Of a DNA stretch of 64,000 nucleotides, positions 1 through 8,640 are shown piece by piece; the first letter of the stretch is position 1, and each line of letters starts with the position of its first letter. The position numbers and the translations under genes were made by a program. The notes below the pieces were generated by a model, which was not told where the DNA came from, ran no database searches, and saw only the letters and a list, made by a program, of their open reading frames with translations. The DNA is from Sheuella amnicola (lineage in GTDB: Bacteria; Pseudomonadota; Gammaproteobacteria; Burkholderiales; Burkholderiaceae_B), in the NCBI RefSeq assembly GCF_010499255.1, contig NZ_JAAGRN010000006.1:124001-188000 (forward strand), read 5' to 3'.

Positions 1-598
1 GCCCAAATTTCTGATGTTGCGCGCAAAACTTTCATGAGCTCCGAACAAATTGACAGTCAAGACCCCCACCTCTTCGAGTGCGTTGCGGCAACCCTCATAA
101 AAAGCCAACGAGTCTCGCACAGGGCCCTGCGCTTGAGCATCGTAGAGATCAACCATCAATATGGACTGGGTTGCATGATTTCCGGGATCTTGGACCCACA
201 GGCCGGCATCTTCATGCGTGACGCTCAGTCTGGCCGGGCTTGGCAACTTGAAATACATCCGGCACGCGGCAGTCACCTGAGGATTCCACTCGACAACTTG
301 CAAGAAATTCTGAGTATTTTTCAGGCAAAATCTGGCCAGTGATCCGGCACCAAGGCCCAGCATCCCGATCGACTTACTGCGTGAAGGCTCCAGAAACAGC
401 AGCCAAGCCATCATCTGGGCGGTGTATTCAATCACGAGATCCGCCGGACGCTTCACGCTCATCGCCCCCTGTACCCACTCGGTGCCGAAGTGAAGGTAGC
501 GCACACCCGAAAACTCCGAAATCGTCGGGCAGTCCTCCACTGATGGGGCATGGCCCGATTTTCGCGACTTTGAGGGTTTGGACAAGAATATTCTCCAT
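1..598 (-). CDS. Spermidine-synthase-like aminopropyltransferase/methyltransferase, 3' end outside window
   Basis: This reading frame is open from an ATG at 598 down to base 1, about 199 codons, and continues beyond the window. It has a SAM/dcSAM-binding glycine motif (MLGLGAGSLARF, about residues 83-94) followed by VVEWNP, whose Glu would bind the ribose, and later ILMVDLYDAQAQGP and VGVLTVNLFG, the typical order of the spermidine synthase fold. The catalytic Asp region of true SpeE is replaced by DLYD, so the substrate is uncertain. An in-frame stop lies five codons upstream of the ATG and no good Shine-Dalgarno is seen. It is divergent from rpmE2. The family is inferred from motifs only. 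Confidence 0.75.
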
Positions 599-686
599 TT
601 GAAGGGGGAATTATCGCCGGTATTGCGGTAAACCCATAGTCACTGTAGAATAACGGGTTGATCTGGATACGTGGCAGATGTCTAAA

Positions 687-711
687 CCAATACTGCTCTA
701 ATTGGTATTGG
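687..711. promoter_or_regulatory. Dyad upstream of rpmE2
   Basis: CCAATAC at 687-693 is mirrored by GTATTGG at 705-711 around an 11-base gap. It lies about 50 bases before the rpmE2 start, in the divergent spacer. It could be an operator or a leader hairpin. Type B L31 genes are Zur-controlled in some bacteria, but this dyad does not resemble a Zur box. Confidence 0.3.
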
Positions 712-762
712 GCGTTAACTAACCTACGCTGCTGGCGACCCGAGTAACCTAAAGGATAAATG

Positions 763-1023
763 ATGAAAGAAGGCATTCACCCCGAATATCGCGATGTTGT
801 ATTCGTTGACCTGCAAACCGGCAACAAATTCATTACTCGCTCCACCCTGAACAGCCGCGAAACGATTGAAATGGATGGCAAGACCTATCCTTTGTTCAAG
901 TGTGACGTTACTTCGGAATCACACCCCTTCTATACCGGCGCTCAGACACGTATCGTCGAGACTGGTCGCGTCGAAAAGTTCCGCGCCCGTTTTGCCCGTA
1001 CGACCGGTACCAAAAAGGCTTAA
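763..1023 (+). CDS. rpmE2: 50S ribosomal protein L31 type B
   Basis: An 86-residue protein beginning [14 protein letters not shown] with the family block SHPFYTG near residue 55, matching the type B (zinc-free) form of ribosomal protein L31 of the large subunit. The paired zinc cysteines of type A L31 are missing; only one Cys (FKCDV) is present. Two ATGs stand in tandem (760 and 763). I chose the second because AAAGGA at 751-756 is then six bases away and the N-terminus matches the family. A hairpin terminator follows, so it is probably monocistronic. Type B forms can replace zinc-binding L31 when zinc is scarce. Confidence 0.95.
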   Translation: MKEGIHPEYRDVVFVDLQTGNKFITRSTLNSRETIEMDGKTYPLFKCDVTSESHPFYTGAQTRIVETGRVEKFRARFARTTGTKKA

Positions 1024-1068
1024 CGCACACTATTCATACCGAATCGCTTTCCAATTCGGATATGATCC

Positions 1069-1095
1069 AAGGCAGCCTTTGGCTGCCTTTTTTGT
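1069..1095 (+). terminator. Rho-independent terminator of rpmE2
   Basis: AAGGCAGC at 1069-1076 pairs with GCTGCCTT at 1082-1089, followed by a T run. It lies 45 bases after the rpmE2 stop. Confidence 0.85.
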
Positions 1096-1140
1096 GCCTT
1101 TTTTTGTACCTGTTTCATCTTTGATGGTCGCCTGCGAAAC

Positions 1141-2874
1141 GTGTCTCCCAACTCTCAGTCCACCCCCGCCCGCCTGACAGCTCCGGCCACGGTCAAATTG
1201 CCGCGCCTGATGTTGTTCGTGTTGGCCTTTGCCTACATTGTGGCCGGACTTTTTGGACGCGATCCATGGAAGACTGATGACGTGGTCGGACTGGCAACCA
1301 TGCTGACCGCATTCAATGCGCAGGGGCATTCCTGGTTACTCCCCCATATCGGTTCCTTCGAATTAACTCAGGACGGACCTTTGGTGATGTGGGTCGGTGC
1401 GGCCATGATCAGGATATTCGGCCCCATGATTGGCGTCATCCACGCAGCTCAATTGGCAACGACACTCTGGTTCGCCATGACACTGGGATTTGTCTGGTAC
1501 GGCACCTACCTGCTTGGTCGGCGTGCGGAAGCGCAACCGCTCGCGCTTCCCTTTGGCGGCGAGCCCACCGTCAAGGATTACGGTCGTCTGATTGCTGATG
1601 CGGCGAGCCTGCTGTTGATCGCAACTGCAGGCGTTTTGCTGCGTCTGCATGAAACTTCTTTCGTGCCTGCCCTAATTGCCTGCTACTCCCTTGGTTTTTA
1701 TGCCATGGCGCGCATGTTGGACAAGCCTCTTGTCGGATCGACCATGCTCGGAATCGCGCTGGCTGGCGCATTTCTGACTCGTGCCTGGCCAGGCGTACTG
1801 GCGCTGTTGTTCGCCATTCCAATCGCTTTTCTTCCCCGCGGTGCGCTTTGGGTCAGGCGATTCTGGCTGATCTGGACTTTGCTGCTTGCAATTGGTCTTG
1901 GAATGGGATGGTGGCTAGCAGGCATGCATATCGATCCCGACTGGATGAGCGAATGGATGCACTGGAATCGTCAGGCATTCGGCTTGCCGGACTCGAGTGT
2001 CGCCCTGCGTCCCTTTAGCGACTTACCCTGGTTTTTATGGCCGATCTGGCCTCTTGCGATTCTGGCCTTGTGGCAATGGCGCCGCTGGATGACGGCCCCG
2101 CACATTTTGATTCCGGCCTCTCTCGTTTTGGGATTATTTTTGTTGTTACCCATTTTGAGCGAATCTGGCGAACACGAATTTGTGTTGCTAGTCGCACCGA
2201 TGGCGGTTCTTGCATCCTTTGCCCTGCCTACGATGCGTCGTGGCGTCATCAACACGCTGGACTGGTTTGCCCTGATGTGTTTTTCGGTGACGGCTGTTTG
2301 CGCCTGGATCGGCTGGGTCGCTTTGCATTTCGGAATTCCGCACGGAATTCAATTAAACATCCAACGCCAGACGGCTGGATTCGAACCGGTACTGGAATGG
2401 TGGCGTGTCATCGCAGCCGTATTTGTCACCATGATCTGGGTGGGAATGGTCATCTGGCGATTGCGCCGCCACCCCAGCGTGCTGTGGAGGGGTGCGGTAC
2501 TCTGCGCCGCAGGGATCACGACGACTTGGCTGCTGCTTGTCCTGCTATGGATGCCTGCAGTGGATTACGTACGCAGCTACCGCCCCATGTCCGCGCAAAT
2601 CAAAACCGTCCTGGACAAGATTTCAAATAACGGGGGGCCGAATTGTGTGCGCGCCCAGGGCCTATCATTGGGACCACAGGCTTCACTATACGTATTCGAC
2701 AACATCAACTTCACCTACGACTCGTCTTGTCCCTTTGTCCTGCAGCAAACCACGCGCAAACAGCTCGAAAACGATACTGCCGGCTACAGCGATGGCGCCA
2801 CGGTACTTTGGATAGGCTCCCGGGGTGCGGATCGGTTTGATCGGTACCGCCTGTTGCGAGTCAAAAATAAATGA
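1141..2874 (+). CDS. GT39/ArnT-like membrane glycosyltransferase
   Basis: A 577-residue integral membrane protein with roughly a dozen hydrophobic segments. Near residues 40-46 it has RDPWKTDD, the acidic loop typical of GT39/ArnT-like glycosyltransferases that take polyprenyl-phosphate sugars and modify lipid A, glycans or proteins at the periplasmic face of the inner membrane. A more soluble tail follows the last helices (from about 490). The start is a GTG with no clear Shine-Dalgarno, so it is uncertain. The stop overlaps the start of the following MATE gene by 4 bases, suggesting translational coupling. Substrate not deducible. Confidence 0.7.
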   Translation: MSPNSQSTPARLTAPATVKLPRLMLFVLAFAYIVAGLFGRDPWKTDDVVGLATMLTAFNAQGHSWLLPHIGSFELTQDGPLVMWVGAAMIRIFGPMIGVIHAAQLATTLWFAMTLGFVWYGTYLLGRRAEAQPLALPFGGEPTVKDYGRLIADAASLLLIATAGVLLRLHETSFVPALIACYSLGFYAMARMLDKPLVGSTMLGIALAGAFLTRAWPGVLALLFAIPIAFLPRGALWVRRFWLIWTLLLAIGLGMGWWLAGMHIDPDWMSEWMHWNRQAFGLPDSSVALRPFSDLPWFLWPIWPLAILALWQWRRWMTAPHILIPASLVLGLFLLLPILSESGEHEFVLLVAPMAVLASFALPTMRRGVINTLDWFALMCFSVTAVCAWIGWVALHFGIPHGIQLNIQRQTAGFEPVLEWWRVIAAVFVTMIWVGMVIWRLRRHPSVLWRGAVLCAAGITTTWLLLVLLWMPAVDYVRSYRPMSAQIKTVLDKISNNGGPNCVRAQGLSLGPQASLYVFDNINFTYDSSCPFVLQQTTRKQLENDTAGYSDGATVLWIGSRGADRFDRYRLLRVKNK

Positions 2875-4271
2875 GCATTGTCGACACGTCACCACGCACA
2901 ATCGGCGGCACATTGCGACACATCCTGAAACACGCCTGGCCGATCCTGATCAGTCAGTGGGCCAGCATGGCCTTCGGCGTGGTGGATACCGCGATGACGG
3001 GACATTCGAGCCCTGCAGACCTTGCAACGATGGCTTTGTCCATATCAATCTACATCACGGTTTTTGTCGGTTTAATGGGTGTCATGCACGCATTGATACC
3101 GATCCAAGCACAATACGTCGGGGCCGGTGATCTTAAACGAGTTGGCCAGTCCTGGGGGCAAGGGATATGGGTTGCCTTGATTCTTTCAATCCTGGGCGGC
3201 GCCGTGATGGTGAACCCGGATATGTGGCTACGCTTTTCCGGCGACATCTCTCCCGAAGTCAGAGTCAAGGTAGGTGATTATCTGCTTGCCCTGACTTTTG
3301 CGTTGCCGGCCGGACTCATGTTCAGAACAGTCTATGCCCTATCGAACGCCGTATCGCGGCCCAAGCTGATCATGATGATCAATCTGGTCGGCATTGCCTT
3401 GAAAGTATTCTTCAACTGGTTACTGATTTTCGGACACTGGGGATTACCTGCGATGGGCGCAACGGGCGCGGGCATCTCTTCGGCAATCGTAACCTGGATT
3501 ACGCTGGGAGCCGGTCTCTGGGTTGTGCTGCGCAATCCGTCCTACAAACCCTTCGAACTCAGGATCGGGCGCCCGGATCTGAAAGCAATCTGGAGCATTC
3601 TCAGGCTGGGATTGCCCATGGGTGGGTCTTATCTAATCGAAGTCAGCGCTTTCACATTCATGGCGTTGCTAGTCGCGCAAGAGGGCACGGCAGTCATCGG
3701 CGGACATCAAATCATGTCAAACCTTGCAGCGCTCGCTTACATGATGCCGATGTCGATCGGGGTGGCCACTTCGGCGCTGGCCGCGCAGTCTATCGGGGCT
3801 CAAAATATGCAGCAAGCGCATCGCACCAGCATGATGGGGCTTGTGATCGGACTATGCGGCGCGGTGATTACTGCACTGTTGCTGTTTTTCGGTCGAGAGT
3901 TGATTGTGGCTACCTACACAAACAATCCCGAAGTCGCCGCGGTCGCCTTGTCTTTACTCGTGCTATTACCGTTTTTTCATATTGTCGACACGATGCAATG
4001 CATCAACAGCTATTTGCTTCGCGCCCACAAAGTCGCGATGGTTCCTATGCTGTTGCAAATTTTTGCGCTGATGCTGATCGGGCTGGGCGGTGGCTGGTTC
4101 ATGGGATTCGGCCCCGGACGCGTACTGATGGAGCCTTTGCGCAACTACCTTTTGGCCGGATCGCCCGTTGGGGCCGGCAGCATGTGGATGATGGCAACAA
4201 TCGGTTTATCCGTCTCTGCCGCCTTATTACATAGCTGGTATCGCTATATCACCCAAAAAGAAAGAGCCTGA
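2871..4271 (+). CDS. MATE family efflux transporter
   Basis: A 466-residue protein with about 12 transmembrane segments in two related halves. The N-terminal region (HAWPILISQWASM, then VVDTAMTGH) is characteristic of MatE transporters of the NorM/DinF type, which exchange Na+ or H+ for cationic drugs or metabolites across the inner membrane. The ATG overlaps the stop of the upstream glycosyltransferase (ATGA), so the two are very likely one transcript. The gene converges on the phenylacetate operon and a strong hairpin separates them. Substrate unknown. Confidence 0.88.
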   Translation: MSIVDTSPRTIGGTLRHILKHAWPILISQWASMAFGVVDTAMTGHSSPADLATMALSISIYITVFVGLMGVMHALIPIQAQYVGAGDLKRVGQSWGQGIWVALILSILGGAVMVNPDMWLRFSGDISPEVRVKVGDYLLALTFALPAGLMFRTVYALSNAVSRPKLIMMINLVGIALKVFFNWLLIFGHWGLPAMGATGAGISSAIVTWITLGAGLWVVLRNPSYKPFELRIGRPDLKAIWSILRLGLPMGGSYLIEVSAFTFMALLVAQEGTAVIGGHQIMSNLAALAYMMPMSIGVATSALAAQSIGAQNMQQAHRTSMMGLVIGLCGAVITALLLFFGRELIVATYTNNPEVAAVALSLLVLLPFFHIVDTMQCINSYLLRAHKVAMVPMLLQIFALMLIGLGGGWFMGFGPGRVLMEPLRNYLLAGSPVGAGSMWMMATIGLSVSAALLHSWYRYITQKERA

Positions 4272-4293
4272 GGCGGTTACAACTCAGGCTCTT
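4262..4293. terminator. Hairpin between MATE gene and paaK
   Basis: AAGAGCCTGAG at 4262-4272 and CTCAGGCTCTT at 4283-4293 form a perfect 11-bp stem. Read leftward it is followed by TTTCTTTTT, so it mainly ends the paa operon; it may also work for the MATE transcript. It overlaps the last codon of the MATE gene. Confidence 0.8.
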
Positions 4294-4312
4294 GTAATCA
4301 CGCATTCGCGAC

Positions 4313-5626
4313 TCAACGTTGACGCTTATCAATCACGCGTCGGGCTTTGCCTGTCAACGACCTTTCCACCTTACCCGAGTCAGTCACGCGAATCGCAGCC
4401 GAGACTCCGATAAACGATTTGACCGCATGGCGCAGTTGCCCGGCAATCTGCTCGCGCTCGGAAGCATTCAGATAATCAAACTCAGGACGGACTTCAGTCA
4501 TGATTTCCACCTCGTCGAGATTGCCGCTTCGCGTTAAAACAATCTGGTAATGGGGGCCAAGCTGAGCGATCTTCAACACAAGTTCTTCAACCTGGGCGGG
4601 GAAGACGTTGACACCGCGAATGATCAACATGTCATCGCTTCGACCCGTGATCTTGTCCATTCTGCGCATGCTACGCGAGGTTGGAGGCAACAGGCGCGTC
4701 AGATCCCGCGTGCGATATCGGATGACCGGAAACGCCTCTTTGGCCAGTGAGGTGAACACCAACTCACCCTGCTCTCCGTCGGGCAGAACCTCACCAGTCT
4801 CCGGATTAATAATTTCCGGATAGAAATAATCCTCCCAGATCACCGGACCGTCTTTGGTCTCGACGCATTCACAAGCAACACCAGGCCCCATGACTTCGGA
4901 CAAACCATAAATATCAACAGCGTCCACCCCCGAATTGGCTTCGATGTCAGCCCGCATCTGCCCGGTCCAGGGTTCTGCCCCGAAAATACCGATTCGCAAA
5001 GAACTCTGGCGCGGGTCGATACCCTGGCGCTTCATCTCATCCAAAATATTGCAGAAGTAAGATGGGGTCACCATGATGATATCGGGACGAAAATCCTGAA
5101 TCAATTGAACTTGCTTTTCGGTCTGGCCCCCAGACATCGGTATCACGGTACAACCCAAGCGCTCGGCACCGTAGTGCGCGCCTAGGCCCCCCGTGAACAA
5201 ACCATAACCATAGGCAACGTGCACGATATCGCCCGGCCGACCACCCGCAGCGCGAATCGATCGTGCGACCAAATTTGCCCAATTGTCCAAATCCTTAAGC
5301 GTGTAACCAACCACAGTCGGCTTACCGGTGGTACCCGAACTTGCATGAATACGCGCCACATCTTTACGCGGAACGGCAAACATTCCGAACGGATAGTTGT
5401 CTCGCAAATCGGATTTGGTCGTGAATGGAAACTTGGAAAGGTCGGACAACTGTTTCAAATCATCCGGATGAACCCCGGCAGCATCGAAAGACTTCCGATA
5501 ATGCGGAACGTTTTCATATGCATGCTTTAAGGACCACTTCATGCGTTCAAGCTGCAGAGCCTGAATCTCATCGCGACTTGCATGCTCGATCGGTTCGAGT
5601 CCGGCGCCTTGTTGGTTCATTATCAT
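4313..5626 (-). CDS. paaK: Phenylacetate-CoA ligase
   Basis: Activates phenylacetate to phenylacetyl-CoA with ATP, the entry step of the aerobic paa pathway. At 437 residues it has the normal PaaK length. The P-loop-like adenylation signature SSGTTGKPTVVGYT lies near residue 95, with YGLSEVMGPG around 242 and the C-terminal subdomain start (RGVNVFPAQVEE) around 338. GGAG sits 8 bases before the first ATG, which decides this start over a second ATG two codons on. It is the last gene of the paa operon, 53 bases after paaI, and ends at a strong hairpin. Confidence 0.97.
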   Translation of the reverse strand: MIMNQQGAGLEPIEHASRDEIQALQLERMKWSLKHAYENVPHYRKSFDAAGVHPDDLKQLSDLSKFPFTTKSDLRDNYPFGMFAVPRKDVARIHASSGTTGKPTVVGYTLKDLDNWANLVARSIRAAGGRPGDIVHVAYGYGLFTGGLGAHYGAERLGCTVIPMSGGQTEKQVQLIQDFRPDIIMVTPSYFCNILDEMKRQGIDPRQSSLRIGIFGAEPWTGQMRADIEANSGVDAVDIYGLSEVMGPGVACECVETKDGPVIWEDYFYPEIINPETGEVLPDGEQGELVFTSLAKEAFPVIRYRTRDLTRLLPPTSRSMRRMDKITGRSDDMLIIRGVNVFPAQVEELVLKIAQLGPHYQIVLTRSGNLDEVEIMTEVRPEFDYLNASEREQIAGQLRHAVKSFIGVSAAIRVTDSGKVERSLTGKARRVIDKRQR

Positions 5627-5679
5627 CGGATCGTCTCCTGTATCTTTAAAATATGCCTAAAAGTGGTATGCCTAGAAAG

Positions 5680-6153
5680 TCAGACTTCCGGGGTTTGACC
5701 AATCACCTGGCCCTTGATGCGATACGAACGTCCCCTGAACAAGGCGATCGACTTGCCCGCCTCATTGGTAATGGTCACGTCATATATTCCGGTGCGCCCA
5801 GCCAGCGAACGCTCTTTCGCATGCGAGGTTAAAACCTCGCCTTCAAATGCCGGAGCCAGATAATCGATCGTGCAACCCGATGCAACCGTATTGAGGTTTC
5901 GGGAATTGCATGCGAATGCGAACGTACTATCGGCAAACGCAAATAGAAATCCCCCGTGACATGTTTGATGTCCATTCAACATGTCTCGACGCACTTTCAT
6001 GGTCATCTTGCATTCGCCTGGAGTAATCGACACCATCTCGATCCCCATCGCTTGCGAAGCAGGATCCACGCTGTACATGCTTTGACCAACCGCTTCGGCC
6101 AATGCTTGCGGGTCGGCCGGCGGATCGATCAAAAGTAAAGCTGAACGAGGCAT
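5680..6153 (-). CDS. paaI: Hotdog-fold phenylacetyl-CoA thioesterase
   Basis: A 157-residue hotdog thioesterase. PaaI is known to hydrolyse phenylacetyl-CoA and ring-hydroxylated CoA esters, releasing CoA when the pathway stalls. The block HGGFLFAFADSTFAFACN (from about residue 66) contains the catalytic Asp and the HGG motif of the family. It starts two bases after the paaG stop and precedes paaK, as in other paa operons. Confidence 0.93.
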   Translation of the reverse strand: MPRSALLLIDPPADPQALAEAVGQSMYSVDPASQAMGIEMVSITPGECKMTMKVRRDMLNGHQTCHGGFLFAFADSTFAFACNSRNLNTVASGCTIDYLAPAFEGEVLTSHAKERSLAGRTGIYDVTITNEAGKSIALFRGRSYRIKGQVIGQTPEV

Positions 6154-6155
6154 GC

Positions 6156-6944
6156 TTACTCTCCCTTGAAAACAGGTGGACGTTTAGCCAGGAACGCAGC
6201 CACGCCTTCGGCGTAATCCTTAGTACGCCCAAGCTCGCGCATCAGATCGCGCTCGAGATCAAGTTGCTCATCCAGCTGATTGGTAAAGCTTGCGTTGATG
6301 GCTTGCTTGGTAAAAGCAAGACCGCGCGTGGGAGCCTGCGCGAAATGTCGCGCCAGGCGATCAAGTTCAGCGTCGAAAGCATCATCGGCCACGCATTGCC
6401 AGATCAACCCCCAATCCTGGGCCTGGCGTGCGGTTAGCTTGTCCCCAAGCAGTGACAAGCCCATCGCTCGCGCATGCCCAACCAAGCGGGGCAAAATATA
6501 AGTACCGCCCGTATCGGGCAACAACCCTAGCCGACAAAATGCTTGAATGAAAGAAGCCGACTCCTTAGCGATTACGATGTCGCCTGCCAATGCGATGTTC
6601 GCACCCGCCCCGGCCGCCACGCCGTTGACACCAACAACGATAGGACAGGCCAACGCACGCATGCGCATGACCAGTGGCGCGTAATAGCGTTCGATCGTTT
6701 CCCCAAGATCGGGGGGGGCATCCTCGGTCGACATCTGTCTGTCGTTCAAGTCCTGTCCGGCGCAAAACCCACGACCGGCTCCGGTCAAAACAAGCACGCG
6801 CGCATTGTTTTCGGCAACCTGAATCAGCGCATCAGCCAATTCGCCATGCATTTGAGCGGTAAAGCTATTGAGTTTCTCGGGGCGATTGAGCGTGATTCGC
6901 GCAATACCGGCGTCAAGAGAAAAAAGTATGTCTTGATATGACAT
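6156..6944 (-). CDS. paaG: 1,2-epoxyphenylacetyl-CoA isomerase
   Basis: A 262-residue crotonase-fold enzyme that turns the ring epoxide made by the PaaABCDE oxygenase into the oxepin. The oxyanion-hole segments are GFCAGQDL (about 60-67) and GVNGVAAGAGANIALAGD (about 104-121), and the PaaG-typical LGLLPDTGG follows. It sits directly after paaN and two bases before paaI. No second hydratase (paaF), dehydrogenase (paaH) or thiolase (paaJ) is in this operon, so these must be encoded elsewhere. Confidence 0.93.
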   Translation of the reverse strand: MSYQDILFSLDAGIARITLNRPEKLNSFTAQMHGELADALIQVAENNARVLVLTGAGRGFCAGQDLNDRQMSTEDAPPDLGETIERYYAPLVMRMRALACPIVVGVNGVAAGAGANIALAGDIVIAKESASFIQAFCRLGLLPDTGGTYILPRLVGHARAMGLSLLGDKLTARQAQDWGLIWQCVADDAFDAELDRLARHFAQAPTRGLAFTKQAINASFTNQLDEQLDLERDLMRELGRTKDYAEGVAAFLAKRPPVFKGE

Positions 6945-6955
6945 GATGAATCGCC

Positions 6956-8620
6956 TCAGACGTGATAGCGGGTTTGCACGACTCGGAAACGATTCGCGAC
7001 AAATGCGGAATCCGACAAAGCCGCATTGGCCGCCGGATTAGCTCCCGTTCCATGAAAGTCACTAAAGGCGGCAGTCTGATTCACGAAAACCGCACCGGTC
7101 AAATTGAGCGACAACGCAACGCCAGCAAACTCGGCCGCATCCTGAAGCTGTTTTAGAACGGTCGGATTTGTTGAATAAGCTCCGAACGACAACGCACCAT
7201 GTTTCTGAACAAAATCCGTTGCTAACGCAATCGAGTGGTCGGTCGATTCGGTCGCAACAACAAAAGCAATAGGACCAAACCACTCCTTTTGAATGGCAGG
7301 TTCAGTCGCATCGGCTCGCAACACCAATGGACTACGCACATTGGCCTGAGCGAATTGAGGATGCACTAACGCGACACTATCGGCAAGGATAGGTAAACCC
7401 AGGGCACGGGCCTGTTCGATTCTGGCTTCAGTCACACTGTTCTGGATCGCTCCGGTGATTTCGACTGCTTTGGACGGATCCGCCGTGAGTTTTTGAACCG
7501 CAGTGGCAATAGCGGTAGCGACCTCATCAAATGAAACATGTCCGGCGGAAGTTTCGATCCCGCCGGCAGGGACATAAATATTTTGAGGTGCCGTACACAT
7601 CTGACCGGAGTAAAGCGCCAGCGAAAAGGCGATATTTCGTGCAACACCTTTCAAATCATCTGCCGAATCAATCACGATCTGATTGACACCGGACTTTTCT
7701 GTATAGACCTGCGCCTGTCTTGCGTGATTTTCAAGCCACGTTCCATTGGCATTGCTGCCGGTAAAGTCAATGATCTTGACCTCTGGGCGAAGCGCCAACT
7801 CCTGAGCAGTGGCCTCGTTGGCATCATGCACGGCAAGGGTGACGACATCCGGATTGAATCCTGCTTCGCGCAATACTTCGCGCGCAATGCGAACGGTGAT
7901 CGCAAGCGGCAAAATCGCACCAGGGTGCGGCTTGACGATCACCGCATTGCCAGTGGCCAGACTGGCAAACATACCGGGGTAGCTATTCCAGGTTGGAAAC
8001 GTAGAACATCCAATCATCAGAGACAACCCGCGCGGCACAATCGAAAAGTGCTTGTGCATGCTAATCGGGTCGTTTTTGCCTTGAGGCTTGACCCACTGAA
8101 CATCCGTTGGAATGCGCGACATTTCCTGCCACGCGTAGGCAACAGCTTCCACGCCACGATCCTGTGCATGTGGACCACCCGCCTGAAAGGCCATCATGAA
8201 CCCTTGGCCTGTCGTGAAATGAATCGCGTAGGCGATTTCAAAACTGGCGCGATTCAGGCGAGACAAAATCTCGAGTGACACGCCAACCCATGTCTTGGGG
8301 CCGGCGCGACGCCAGTCCTGCCATGCATTACCTGCTGCTTGTACGACCTGATCAACGGTGAGTTTCGGGTACGTCACACCTAGCGCGCCATCCAGGGGCG
8401 AGATTTCAGCCCCACCCATGACTTTGTTATCGACGCCTTCAAGAATGAATGGCTTGTTACGCTGCGCGTCGAAAGCGGCCCGACCATCATCATTTGCGGT
8501 TTCGCCATACGCGCGCGGGCTGGGCATTTCGGTAAATGGGCTCCAGTAACCGCGTGTGGCTGCAGCAGCCACGGCCTGGTTCAACAACGCTTCATGACGC
8601 GCAAAAAAATCAGCAGACAC
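6956..8620 (-). CDS. paaN: Phenylacetate degradation aldehyde dehydrogenase PaaN type
   Basis: A 554-residue aldehyde dehydrogenase, the PaaN form rather than the bifunctional PaaZ: there is no C-terminal MaoC hydratase domain. The cofactor-site region holds SNANGTWLE, and the catalytic Cys is in SGQMCTAPQN near residue 345. It is expected to oxidise the semialdehyde formed after ring opening of the oxepin. It lies between paaE and paaG with spacers of 20 and 11 bases. Because only the dehydrogenase half is present, a separate oxepin-CoA hydrolase is needed from elsewhere in the genome. Confidence 0.88.
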   Translation of the reverse strand: MSADFFARHEALLNQAVAAAATRGYWSPFTEMPSPRAYGETANDDGRAAFDAQRNKPFILEGVDNKVMGGAEISPLDGALGVTYPKLTVDQVVQAAGNAWQDWRRAGPKTWVGVSLEILSRLNRASFEIAYAIHFTTGQGFMMAFQAGGPHAQDRGVEAVAYAWQEMSRIPTDVQWVKPQGKNDPISMHKHFSIVPRGLSLMIGCSTFPTWNSYPGMFASLATGNAVIVKPHPGAILPLAITVRIAREVLREAGFNPDVVTLAVHDANEATAQELALRPEVKIIDFTGSNANGTWLENHARQAQVYTEKSGVNQIVIDSADDLKGVARNIAFSLALYSGQMCTAPQNIYVPAGGIETSAGHVSFDEVATAIATAVQKLTADPSKAVEITGAIQNSVTEARIEQARALGLPILADSVALVHPQFAQANVRSPLVLRADATEPAIQKEWFGPIAFVVATESTDHSIALATDFVQKHGALSFGAYSTNPTVLKQLQDAAEFAGVALSLNLTGAVFVNQTAAFSDFHGTGANPAANAALSDSAFVANRFRVVQTRYHV

Positions 8621-8640
8621 TTGTGAAATCTCCGTTTAAT

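Noticed and set aside
34-342. Plus-strand open frame of 102 codons
   Set aside because: It lies opposite the spermidine-synthase-like gene, which shows clear family motifs; this frame shows none and has no ribosome site.
459-776. Minus-strand open frame of 105 codons ahead of the spermidine-synthase-like gene
   Set aside because: It overlaps both that gene and the rpmE2 start in a different frame, and its sequence is low quality.
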